A program made the translations under genes and the position numbers. 10,216 nucleotides of DNA, from NCBI GenBank assembly GCA_003024985.2, contig PXIH01S0009016.1; one strand, 5' to 3'. The notes under the pieces were generated by a model, which was given only the letters and a program-made list of their open reading frames with translations, made no database searches and was not told where the DNA came from. This document shows, in pieces, positions 1 through 7,017 of the stretch (the first letter of the stretch is position 1; each line of letters starts with the position of its first letter). This DNA is from Euperipatoides rowelli (Eukaryota; Onychophora; Udeonychophora; Euonychophora; Peripatopsidae).

Positions 1-233
1 ACATCATCAACTACGTTTTAGACATTTTGATGACATCAAACTATGTTTTAGAATTTTTGATGACATCATCAAACTATGTTTTAGAAGTTTTGATGGCACA
101 ATCGTTTTAGACATTTTGATGACATCATCAAACTATGTTAGAATTTTTTATGACATCATCAAACTATGTTTTAGAAGTTTTGATGACATCATCAAACTAT
201 GTTTTTAGAATTTTTGATGACATTATGAAACTA
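1..233 (+). repeat. Satellite array, left part, ~33-bp monomer
   Basis: Head-to-tail monomers of about 33 bp run from the window edge to the transposon at 234. A typical monomer starts ACATCATCAAACTATG, continues TTTTAGAAG and ends TTTTGATG. About seven and a half copies are visible, with small deletions in several. The segment after TTTTAGA varies in a cycle (CATTTT, ATTTTT, AGTTTT) that occurs twice, and the two CATTTT copies also share CGTTTTAGACATTTT at about 14 and 103. This indicates a three-monomer higher-order repeat. The array continues beyond the left edge. No coding potential is seen. Confidence 0.93.
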
Positions 234-257
234 CAGGTAAAAGCTCTTTACTACGAA
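234..257 (+). repeat. Left terminal inverted repeat of the MITE
   Basis: 24 bp beginning CAGGTAAAAG and ending TTACTACGAA. It differs from the reverse complement of 1247-1270 at three positions, all in the central block. It is preceded directly by the target TA at 232-233. Confidence 0.9.
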
Positions 258-1246
258 AGTAATTACAATGAAAATCCCAGTAGAACAAAATAATATTTTA
301 TCCCCTGTAGATTTCCCATAAGATCAAGGTTAAAATATTATCTTTAGAACGAATTTCAATAATACAAAGAATTCAATAGTACGAATGATTTTTACAGTCC
401 TTACAATCAAAATGTATTTCTATACAACAAATTATTATATCAGCAAATAAACTCCCTTGACTTTATTTATTTTTTAAAATCTAATACTGTATTTTATTTT
501 ATTTTTACTTCATTATAAACAATTAAACAGAACATCTAATTAGAAATTATTATAGAGCAATCAAAATCTGTCCCCCTGATATCTTTTATTTTAATAACAG
601 ATTTTATTTTTCTCATCACTATATAGAAAACAAGGAAAGAAATAGGGTCAAGCTATTGGCAGTGAAGGATGTCTTCTCTTTTCTCTTTTCTTTTAAAGAG
701 AAATAATGTAATTAGTGAATGATAGATCAACTTCTCTTTTTTCAGTTTGGGTCTAAATTGAAGAAATCAAAAATTGTTATTGTTTTCAAAACACAGCTGG
801 CAGCAAAGATTAACAACATTTAATTCAATAAACAATAAATTTTAATTAAACATCTTGATTGATATTGAATAAATCTTTTCTTGATTTGAATAAATGATTT
901 AAAAAAAATCATTTGGCAACATTTACTGTTTCTTATGTAGAGCCTCTTGAAATTGGTGAAAGAGAGAAATTAGGGTAAATGATAATTATTTTTGATAAAT
1001 ATTTCAACTCTTGTATATTTGAATAATGTAAATAGATTTCGTTTGAACAGAGGGATATCTTTATTATAAAATATTAAAAATCTTTGAATAATTGTTTATT
1101 TATGCTGAGTTTTGATTTAACTATATACAGTACAGTATTTAGATCATTTTTTTTTCTTCATGAATTTGAGGATTTCAAATCTATTTTTAGCCTTTTTATC
1201 TACAACGAAATTTCAGTATAACGAAACATTTCTATGGACCCTGCAG

Positions 1247-1270
1247 TTCGTAGTAACAAACTTTTACCTG
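1247..1270 (-). repeat. Right terminal inverted repeat of the MITE
   Basis: Read on the minus strand it begins CAGGTAAAAG and ends TTACTACGAA, matching the left end at 21 of 24 positions. It is followed directly by TA at 1271-1272 and by the second half of the interrupted satellite monomer. Confidence 0.9.
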
Positions 1271-1467
1271 TATATGTTTTAGAATTTTTCTTGACATAAT
1301 CAAACTATCTGTTTTACAAGTTATGGTGACATCATCAAACTATATGTTTTAGAAGTTTTGATGACATCATGAAACTATATGTTTTAGAAGGTTTGATGAC
1401 ATAATCAAACTATCTGTTTTAGAAATTTTGATAACATCATCAAACTATATGTTTTTGAAGTTTTGAA
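1271..1467 (+). repeat. Satellite array, right part, 35-bp monomer
   Basis: Continuation of the left array in the same orientation. Monomers here are 35 bp because they carry TATATG or TATCTG where the left copies have TATG. Monomers carrying ACATAATC plus TATCTG recur exactly 105 bp apart (starts 1294 and 1399). Between them come a CATCATGAAAC-type and a CATCATCAAAC-type monomer, so this side also has a three-monomer higher-order unit. The array decays after about 1467 into non-repetitive sequence. Confidence 0.93.
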
Positions 1468-2009
1468 GATATAGACAGTACATAAGGGATTAAGGGGGAA
1501 GTTTTTACATGTTTATTCAATATATTTAAAATATCTATAAAATTATTAGGGGATGGTAGAATCAATTATGAGATTAGAATTTGCAGTATGATAGAAATGA
1601 GAATGAATAGAAATAAAATTATTAAAAACGTTAAAATTGGTCTGATAATGTAAAGGGTTATCCATCAATATATTTATTTATATAGGGTTATTTATTTTAA
1701 GTTTGCAAATAAATCTGATATTATAAAAATGATATGATATAAAGAAGAGTTATTGATATTTACTATGTAAGTAGATGAAACTGATTTGTTAGTCGATTGT
1801 GTTATATGTGAAGATGTAGATGAATGCGGCAGAGTGTTCAAAATATTTGTATATGTTCCATCTACATTTTTTATATTATGTAATTAATAACTTTAGGACG
1901 ATATAAATTAGAAAAATATATTACTCAAATATTATTCATCTCAATTGCCAACTAATTTAAATTACTACATGTATACAATATTTTACTTATATCTAATTTT
2001 AGGACATTA
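1468..2009. other. AT-rich stretch with no recognisable feature
   Basis: No long open frame, tandem repeat, terminal repeat or RNA gene was recognised here. The stretch lies between the satellite and the 3' side of the minus-strand Penelope-like relic. Part of it could be untranslated tail of that relic, but nothing in the sequence demonstrates this. Confidence 0.6.
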
Positions 2010-2451
2010 ATTTTAGTAGAAAAGTATACACCGGTAATGGTGTATAGCAAATCGTAACAGTATTATGTGTGATTTTTCTGAATACAGTAAAATCTAAATA
2101 AAAATCATGTCTAATATAATATGATGATCTAAATAATTAAGGACATTGTTATGTTCGACTTCACATGTAAACTTGATATTGTTGGAATAATTATTAAGGT
2201 TTGATAATCTTTTGTATCAGTTTAATGGATTACACCAGGGCCACAACATCATCCACATATCTATGATAGAAGAATAATTTAGGATCTATGCCACTAATCA
2301 TATTCTTCATTTTCATAATGTGTGTCTCAAATGTATCCATTTCTATGTCTGCAAGTAGTATTGAGAGGTCTATAAATCTTTTTAGAGGGATTAGTATCAT
2401 TATTATTATTATATTGCGTTTATTTAGAATTGGGAATATATTACAAAACAT
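2010..2451 (-). pseudogene. Penelope-like retroelement reverse transcriptase fragment, frameshifted
   Basis: Read on the minus strand, 2451 to 2230 encodes a stretch with LLADIEMDTFE followed about 20 residues later by FFYHRYVDDVVALV. These match the Penelope-like RT motif around SPLLADIFMD and the catalytic YVDD motif (codons at 2259-2248). A stop follows at 2232-2230. After a frame change, 2180 to 2094 carries IKFTCEVEHNN and LNYLD, the conserved block after the active site in this family. A second shift leads to FTVFRKITHNTVT near 2091-2040, the next conserved block. Order and spacing are right, but two frameshifts and several stops make it non-functional. The 5' part, including a clear AMGSPLS motif, and the GIY-YIG endonuclease are not recognisable. 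This is one fossil insertion and not part of the CR1-like relic at 2643-3044, because the domain order is wrong for a single element. Confidence 0.8.
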
Positions 2452-2642
2452 TGAAAAATATGAGATAAATTTGATAAGTCATTTCCCTTACAGAAAGGAT
2501 GAGGACTTATTTACAATAAAGTAAAGATATAAAGAATATGGAAACTCAAGATATTCAGTGAAAAAAAATATGTGATTTGAGATGTATTGAGATAAGATAA
2601 AAAAAATAATATGATGATATATACAATACGTACAATTATACA

Positions 2643-3044
2643 TCACTCACTGCTGATATCATTGAGAACATTGGTTATGCATGGTAAGGTGGACTTGGCA
2701 TAACGACTAGTTCTAATAAATTTTTTGAACAATTTGTTTGAGGATCTAGTAAAATGATTTGAAATATCATTTATTTTTTAGGCAATAAAACTAAAGGATA
2801 TGGCAAAGTTTTTAAAAAGATGAAATCGTCTTTCTTCAAGAGAAGGGATGTTCAAAATTTTTAAAGCGTTGGTGTAAGAAATATATTCATTTCCTAATAT
2901 AAATTTTCTGGCTCGTTTCTGAATCAATTCCAAAGAATTAATTTGTGTTTTAGTGAGGGCATTATACCATACAGGTGCACAATACTCAGTTGACGGACGA
3001 ATAAAAGTTAAATAAATATGTTTTAATTCTTGGAGAGTTAACAT
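2643..3044 (-). pseudogene. Non-LTR retrotransposon (CR1/Jockey-type) RT C-terminal fragment
   Basis: The minus strand encodes an 88-codon stretch with FIRPSTEYCAPVWY, then LELIQKRARKFILG and IPSLEERRFHLF. These are the conserved thumb and C-terminal motifs of CR1/L2/Jockey-class reverse transcriptases. A TAA interrupts it at 2780-2778, but the same frame continues and ends with RTSRYAKSTLPCITNVLN and a TGA at 2645-2643. That is the usual carboxy terminus of these polyproteins, so no frameshift separates the two parts. Upstream of 3044 there is an in-frame stop and no recognisable catalytic YADD region, which fits 5' truncation, the normal fate of target-primed insertions. The palm domain and endonuclease are missing. 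Family-level assignment within the clade is not possible by eye. Confidence 0.85.
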
Positions 3045-3143
3045 TTAGTTTTTTGATTTATACAGGATGGAGAATTTTTTTGACGAATTTGAAATTATTC
3101 TATACAAATACAAATACAAATATGCCGGACAACAACANACCAT
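3045..3143. other. Unassigned sequence with (ACAAAT)n short repeat
   Basis: Contains three tandem ACAAAT-like hexamers around 3102-3121 and an ambiguous base at 3138. It is a possible 5' junction of the truncated minus-strand retroelement. No gene is supported. A short + strand open frame crosses this part but consists of repeats and matches nothing I recognise. Confidence 0.5.
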
Positions 3144-3247
3144 AGTCCAGCAAGGTTGTCCCTGGAGTCCAGCAAGGTTGGACTATCAATGTGTATCTTG
3201 GAAAATCATTTCAACAGAACAGGACAATCATTTCAACAGAACAGGAA
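3144..3247 (+). repeat. Two local 22-bp tandem duplications
   Basis: AGTCCAGCAAGGTTG occurs at 3144 and again at 3166. About 40 bp further on, AATCATTTCAACAGAACAGG occurs at 3204 and again at 3226, where 21 of 22 positions match. Both pairs have the same 22-bp offset although the sequences are unrelated. An ambiguous base lies just upstream at 3138. Confidence 0.85.
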
Positions 3248-3429
3248 AAGTACAAAATCAAATTCAATTGACTATTTTGAATAACATTACAGTTGCTTGG
3301 TTCTTCATTCTTAAAAATTGCAAGTGCTAATCGTGCGAAGATTTTCACTATTACTGTATTTATTTTATTTAAACTAAGAATGTCATTACGACCAAAAGAG
3401 GGAAGTAAACCCATCTTCAGGTAAATAAC

Positions 3430-3473
3430 ATTTCCACATCTAATCTAGCCAATATTAGATTAGAGGTGGAAAT
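3430..3473. repeat. 18-bp inverted repeat (hairpin-forming)
   Basis: Arms 3430-3447 and 3456-3473 are complementary at 17 of 18 positions around an 8-base loop (GCCAATAT). The core of the stem is TCTAATCTA. No T-run or gene end adjoins it, so a terminator role is not suggested. It may be a relic of a small inverted-repeat element. Confidence 0.75.
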
Positions 3474-3596
3474 TAGAGTACATTAGAATGATATAAGTTG
3501 ATTCTTTATTTTTAGAGTATGTTGAATTTAAAATTCTGAATAATATAATTATACACTGCACTAATATTACATAAATTTAATCTTAAAAACAGAAAG

Positions 3597-3892
3597 TGGA
3601 GGTTTGGCTCTCAGACCACCAGAGCTCTTTCTCTGGTTGGTACAGGTCAACAGATAATGGAGGCTTGTCCCTCAGCACACCAAAGCTCTGTCTTTGGTCT
3701 GTGTCTCTCAACAGATTGTAGTGGCCTGTTGTTCACCCATCAGAGATCTGCCTCTGGTCAGTGCAGGTCAACAGATGGTGGAGGCTTATCCCTCAGCACA
3801 TCAGAATTCTGTCTCTGGTTGGGGCTGGTGAACAGATGGTAGAGACTTGTCCCTCAGCCTACTATAACTCTGTCTCTGGGTGGTGTAGGTCA
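3597..3892 (+). repeat. Minisatellite, five copies of ~61 bp
   Basis: Five diverged tandem copies start near 3597, 3658, 3719, 3779 and 3840. Each begins near TGGAGGCTTGTCCCTCAG, passes through a CTCTGTCTCTGGT-like block and ends near GGTCAACAGATGG. It is markedly richer in G and C than its surroundings. Because 61 is not a multiple of three, the open frames that cross it shift frame between copies, so it is not a protein repeat. Confidence 0.9.
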
Positions 3893-4025
3893 CTATATGA
3901 ATTAATTCAACACTTATCACATACAGTAATTTATAAATCACATTAAACATTCAAAAACAATGGTTGAAGTTTCTTCTATCAAGAAATTAGCAGAAATGGC
4001 TGGCATTGCCTGGGGTGGGGGGGGG
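3893..4025. other. Unassigned sequence ending in a G run
   Basis: No gene or element was recognised between the minisatellite and the 129-bp-offset duplication. It ends with GGGGT followed by a run of nine G at about 4017-4025. Confidence 0.5.
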
Positions 4026-4259
4026 ATAGAGGGTAAGGTGACCCAGTTTAATGATAGCCTATATTTTCCATTGGGTCCTAGAGAGTAAGTATTCCAAATT
4101 TGGCCCTGATCATTCCAAGGATTTAGGAATTACTCATGGGTGTGATCCATAGGGTCAGGGTATGGGCTGACCTAGTTAAATGAGATCCTATGTTACCTGC
4201 TCAGTCCTAGAGAGTAAGTGTGCCAAATTTAGTACTGATTTGTCAAGCTTCTGAGAATT
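4026..4259 (+). repeat. Diverged direct duplication, 129-bp offset
   Basis: Blocks at about 4026-4131 and 4150-4259 align at an offset of 129 bp. They share CCTAGAGAGTAAGT exactly (4077 and 4206), GACCYAGTT (4040 and 4169) and CCAAATTT. The remaining positions are substantially diverged, so the duplication is old or the two blocks are neighbouring copies of one dispersed repeat. No open frame is shared. Confidence 0.75.
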
Positions 4260-4384
4260 GTATAGAGAATAGATAAGCAAATATTTGATTATATATCTAG
4301 ATTGTCTTGTAGCCATTCAATTATTTCATTTATAATAATCAATCAATCAATGATTTATTAAATGTTTGTTTTTTATCTTGCTAG

Positions 4385-4571
4385 ATTAGAAGAATTTGTT
4401 GACTGTAACAGCGTACCGTTTACTCTTCTATATTTTGCTGTTCGCTGGGTATGTTTCCGTGTGGACCTTATCAGTAATTTAATTCTGGTAATAGCAAGCC
4501 TCATTGCAGTACTGACTAGAGAAAATATATCAGCAGCATTTGCAGGATTAGCTCTTTCAAGTAGTCTACAG
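4385..4571 (+). CDS. ABCC5-like transporter, exon encoding end of TMD2
   Basis: Internal exon of an ABC subfamily C exporter; ABCC5/MRP5 moves organic anions and cyclic nucleotides out of cells. The acceptor is a pyrimidine-rich tract plus CTTGCTAG, and the donor is CAG followed by gtaatt. Base 4385 completes a codon begun in an upstream exon, then 62 codons follow and the exon ends on a codon boundary. The peptide has PFTLLYFAVRWVCFRVDLI, then a hydrophobic segment and AAFAGLALSSSLQ. This parallels the RWLAVRLDLI and AYAGLAISYAVQ blocks of ABCC5, the last transmembrane helices of the second membrane domain. A start ATG at 4362 lies in the intron and is not the gene start. No upstream exon was found between 1 and 4384, so the preceding intron is either longer than 4.3 kb or hides a short exon. 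Confidence 0.9.
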
Positions 4572-4783
4572 GTAATTAAGGTTATATTATTCAAATGGTG
4601 ACTTTATCATTATTTTTCATTGGATAGCTGTGTGTGGCAATTTACTTATTGTCCATCTTTATTCTTGTCTGACCCACACCAAAATTTATCTATACATATG
4701 TCAAACAATTTTAAATATAAATATGTTAATTAAGAACTGATTTCTAAACAAAGTATATTTATTTATTTATTTATTTTTCATAG
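4572..4783 (+). other. Intron, 212 bp, phase 0
   Basis: Starts gtaatt and ends tttttcatag, with an (ATTT)n run at about 4757-4776 serving as part of the pyrimidine-rich tract. It separates two exons that are contiguous in the ABCC5 protein. No other feature is seen in it. Confidence 0.88.
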
Positions 4784-4873
4784 CTAAGTTCATACTTACA
4801 ATATATCATAAGAGTGAAATCAGAGACGCAAGCTAGATACACCTGTGTAGAACGCATCTGTCATTATGTCAAG
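4784..4873 (+). CDS. ABCC5-like transporter, exon linking TMD2 to NBD2
   Basis: A 90-bp internal exon of exactly 30 codons, starting and ending on codon boundaries. The acceptor is tttttcatag and the donor AAG followed by gtaaaa. The peptide begins LSSYLQYIIRVKSETQARYT and ends VERICHYVK. It aligns without gaps over its whole length with the human ABCC5 segment containing LASETEARFTSVERINHYIK. This is the helical connector that carries motion between the membrane and the second ATP-binding domain. The exact length agreement makes the splice choice secure. Confidence 0.9.
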
Positions 4874-5641
4874 GTAAAATTATTTATATAGCCTAATGTT
4901 TATTTTATAAATAATGTTTGTCTTTATATAATATTAGTAATAACCCAAAACATTTGCTTGTTTAACCAAACCTTATGCACATCTTAATAACATCACATAG
5001 AATGTTATATTTATATAGACAGAATAAAGAAAACATGTTCAGTCTTGAAATAACATCGAATATATTGTATATACTTTATATCTTATATAGCACATATATG
5101 TGACTTTTTACACATATATGGAGACCTTGATGAATAAATATATATGGAGCAAACTGAAAGATTTGAAGAATCATCCCAAGGTGACCAAGTCTATCTCCTC
5201 CACAAATCACTATATGGCTTAAAGAAGCCAGCAGACAATGGTGTAAAAATGTGATGATAATCTAAAGTTTCTCGGACTGAAACTATTATGTGCAGACACA
5301 GCTGGAGAAAAAGAACTGATAATATTCGTTTATGTTGATGGCCTGAGAGTAGCAACCAACAGTGACAATATGTTAAACAAGATTACAAAATATCTAATCA
5401 AAATGTTTAAATGAGTGATCTATTAAAACTCCATTTATGCCTAGGGATTGAATTTGATCAAGAGGACAGACAATGGTGCCGAGAATGTCATCAACATACT
5501 TCCATTGTTGAAATGAAAGTATGTTGATAATATCATCAAAAAATTTAACATGAAAGATGTGAAATGAGCATCAATTCCTTTAGACAATAGTTTGAAATTG
5601 TCAAAGGAGATGTCACTTAGAACTGCCAAAGAAGAGTGTAA

Positions 5642-5701
5642 AATGCAAAATATTCCCTACTGGTCCCTCATTAGATCGACCAGTAGGGAATTTTTTGCAT
5701 T
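5642..5701. repeat. 24-bp near-perfect inverted repeat inside the copia relic
   Basis: Arms 5642-5665 and 5678-5701 pair at 23 of 24 positions (one T-T mismatch, 5651 with 5692) around a 12-base loop. The arm contains ATTCCCTACTGGTC. The left arm falls where copia pol encodes its conserved IPYRSLIG-like stretch, here read as NIPYWSLI. The right arm therefore looks like an inverted copy of pol sequence and breaks the reading order. Confidence 0.9.
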
Positions 5702-5904
5702 AACAGCTTGATCAGCACAAGCCAGACATATAAATAATGGTAGCCACCAGAGTCAATATTATTATGATTGCATTAGAAATTGAACAATGATATACACAAA
5801 AAGTGCTACATTAATGCGAAATAATAACACAGAGTAAATATTTACAGAAATAAATAAATATAATTTTAAATTATTGCCGATCACATAATGGCAAAAGATA
5901 TCTG

Positions 5905-6003
5905 TCATAGCCCCTGAGGATGTTGACAAGGTTTACATTACTTCCAACAGATAAATGATTGAAAAAAGTTGAAAATAAAATAAATAAATAAATAAAACAA
6001 AAT
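5905..6003 (+). mobile_element. Probable 3' end of a non-LTR or Penelope-like element nested in the copia relic
   Basis: CCTGAGGATG at 5913-5922 is followed by TTGACAAGG, an ACATTACTTCC block, and a simple tail of repeated AAAT units at about 5967-6000. A CCTGARGATG box followed by a short A-rich microsatellite is a common 3' signature of animal retroelements, which is background knowledge and not shown by this sequence. The tail stops just before copia RNase H sequence resumes near 6007, as expected for an insertion. The 5' limit is unclear and may lie as far left as about 5830. No coding part is visible. Confidence 0.45.
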
Positions 6004-6404
6004 AGAAAACAATCCACAGTACACTTTCCTGCACTGAGGTCGAATACATGGCCCTGTTAGCAACAACAAGGGGGGGCCATGTATTTATAAACCTTATTAG
6101 GAGAACTTTATGATAAGATTTCTAACATGGATTCGACTGTAATCCTCTTTGACAATTAAGGGGCACAAAAGATAACAAAGAATCGGGTTTATCACTCATT
6201 GACAAAACATTGACCTATGCCTTTACTATGTTAAATACATCCTATAACATGGTTAATTTGATGTGATTTAATAGCCTCAAAGGCATGGNGGCTGACATGC
6301 TCACAAAACCTTTGTCACCTCTCCAGCATCAAACTGCAAGATTTGCAACATTGAGGACAAAATCTCTGAGGGATTTAAAATAAATAGGGGAAAGCTCCCA
6401 ATTC

Positions 6405-6430
6405 TCATTGAGAGGGTGATTGTCAACCAT
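6405..6430 (+). other. Candidate polypurine tract and start of a copia 3' LTR
   Basis: Just after the copia pol stop, GAGAGGGTGA is followed by TTGTCAACC near 6420. A purine tract directly before a TG-starting LTR is the expected layout at this position. The matching LTR end and the 5' LTR were not found, so this is a positional inference only. Confidence 0.3.
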
Positions 6431-6800
6431 TCACTAAGAATAGTCTGCATGAATGTTTTTTCTTTTGATCTATGTTACTTTGAAGTAAATCTGAACTGTG
6501 GCACAGCAGTTGTAATGAATTTCAATTCATACTTCCTATGTTTGCATCACCTAGAATAAAATGACATCCTTCCTCCCATTGAAATGTTTGGCAATTATTA
6601 AAATAATTTACATTTAGTGTTTCAACTTTTCCTTCTCATAATGATTTTTGGATTAGTGTGTGAAAAGTTTTTGCCCTTTTCAAATTTCTAATGTGTTTGC
6701 ATTTGAATTTAATTTCTTAGATTATTATTTCTAAAGAATCTATTAAATTTTTTATTGACATTTTTTTTATATTAAAAGAATTTGTTGATTTTTATTTAAG

Positions 6801-6990
6801 TCATTAGAAATGGAAGCGCCTCCTATTATTGCAGATAAACGACCCCCTGCAAACTGGCCAACATTCGGTAATATCAAGTTTAAAAATGTTCATATGCGCT
6901 ACCGTGAAGGTCTTCCTCCGGTCTTAAAAGGAGTATCATTTGAATTGAAAGGAGGAGAGAAACTGGGAATTGTCGGCAGAACAGGTTCAG
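6801..6990 (+). CDS. ABCC5-like transporter, exon encoding start of NBD2
   Basis: Internal exon of 63 full codons plus one base. The acceptor is tttatttaag and the donor TCAG followed by gtaagg. It opens with SLEMEAPP, matching the SLEAPA of ABCC5, continues through [20 protein letters not shown] and [19 protein letters not shown], and ends at GRTGSG. The tyrosine of RYRE (6900-6902) is the A-loop aromatic that stacks on the adenine of ATP. The Walker A glycines start at 6975. The final G at 6990 is the first base of a split glycine codon finished at 9620-9621. A methionine codon at 6810 is internal, since the preceding residues SLE are conserved and there is a good acceptor upstream. This domain binds and hydrolyses ATP on the cytoplasmic side. 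Confidence 0.93.
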
Positions 6991-7017
6991 GTAAGGTTTA
7001 GTTTTATTGTCTCTAGT

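Larger units (their letters stand above)
234..1270. mobile_element. Non-autonomous Tc1/mariner-type (pogo/Tigger-like) DNA transposon, MITE-like
   Basis: A 1,037-bp segment bounded by 24-bp terminal inverted repeats that match at 21 of 24 positions. Each end, read inwards, starts CAGGTAAAAG and reaches TTACTACGAA. The flanks are TA at 232-233 and TA at 1271-1272, the target duplication expected of Tc1/mariner transposases. Removing the element and one TA restores a complete 35-bp satellite monomer, which fixes both boundaries. Related AACGAA-type subterminal motifs lie near both ends (348-369 and about 1204-1226), as in pogo/Tigger elements. The interior is very AT-rich and has no long open frame, so it would depend on a transposase supplied elsewhere. 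The pogo/Tigger assignment is inferred from the CAG start, the TA target and the TACGAA/AACGAA motifs. The superfamily is fairly safe, the family less so. Confidence 0.88.
5105..6383 (+). pseudogene. Ty1/copia-type retrotransposon pol relic (RT and RNase H)
   Basis: A mosaic of short open pieces in shifting frames follows copia pol order. Near 5120 GDLDE, a stop, then IYMEQTERFEESSQGDQV and KSLYGLKK match the RT region. A frameshift follows, then EASRQW. From 5250 to 5414 a 54-codon piece carries FVYVDGLRVAT, in which the catalytic YVDD has become YVDG (5331-5342). From 5411, after another frame change, come MSDLLKLHLCLGIEFDQ and, near 5555-5610, MKDVK and PLDNSLKLSKEM. RNase H is represented at 6007-6071 by KQSTV and TEVEYMALLATT in a second frame. 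The 3' end is at 6267-6383, with ADMLTKPL and a stop at 6381-6383. Gag, protease and integrase are absent. Many stops and frameshifts show an old, dead copy lying in the same orientation as the host gene. Confidence 0.87.
4874..6800 (+). other. Intron, 1,927 bp, phase 0, with nested retroelement relics
   Basis: Starts gtaaaa and ends tttatttaag. Positions 4874-5104 hold only AT-rich sequence. A same-orientation copia-type pol relic fills 5105-6383, with an inserted retroelement tail near 5905-6003. Positions 6431-6790 show nothing recognisable apart from a pyrimidine-rich approach to the acceptor. No host exon is seen, and the flanking exons join in frame without needing one. Confidence 0.85.

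Noticed and set aside
1-1467. Possible CRISPR array because of 33-35-bp repeats
   Set aside because: The monomers are directly adjacent with no unique spacers, and the surrounding sequence is clearly animal. It is a satellite.
2288-2524. 78-residue plus-strand open frame
   Set aside because: It lies antisense to the Penelope-like RT and is a low-complexity hydrophobic translation of AT-rich DNA, a shadow of the minus-strand relic.
2230-3044. Treating the two minus-strand RT pieces as one element
   Set aside because: The catalytic YVDD block lies downstream of the C-terminal block on the coding strand, the reverse of the order in any single reverse transcriptase. The motif types also differ.
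3067-3414. Short open frames on both strands around 3067-3414
   Set aside because: They cross the 22-bp duplications and an N, share no motif with known proteins, and have no splice or start context. The minus-strand frame may be part of a retroelement tail but shows no domain.
3657-3946. Two 61-residue open frames with a repeated amino-acid pattern
   Set aside because: They are translations of a 61-bp minisatellite. The period is not a multiple of three, so the frame changes each copy.
4373-4594. 73-residue minus-strand open frame
   Set aside because: It is exactly antisense to the ABCC5-like exon, which has conserved sequence and good splice sites.
5441-5629. 62-residue minus-strand open frame
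   Set aside because: It is antisense to the copia pol relic and has no motif of its own.
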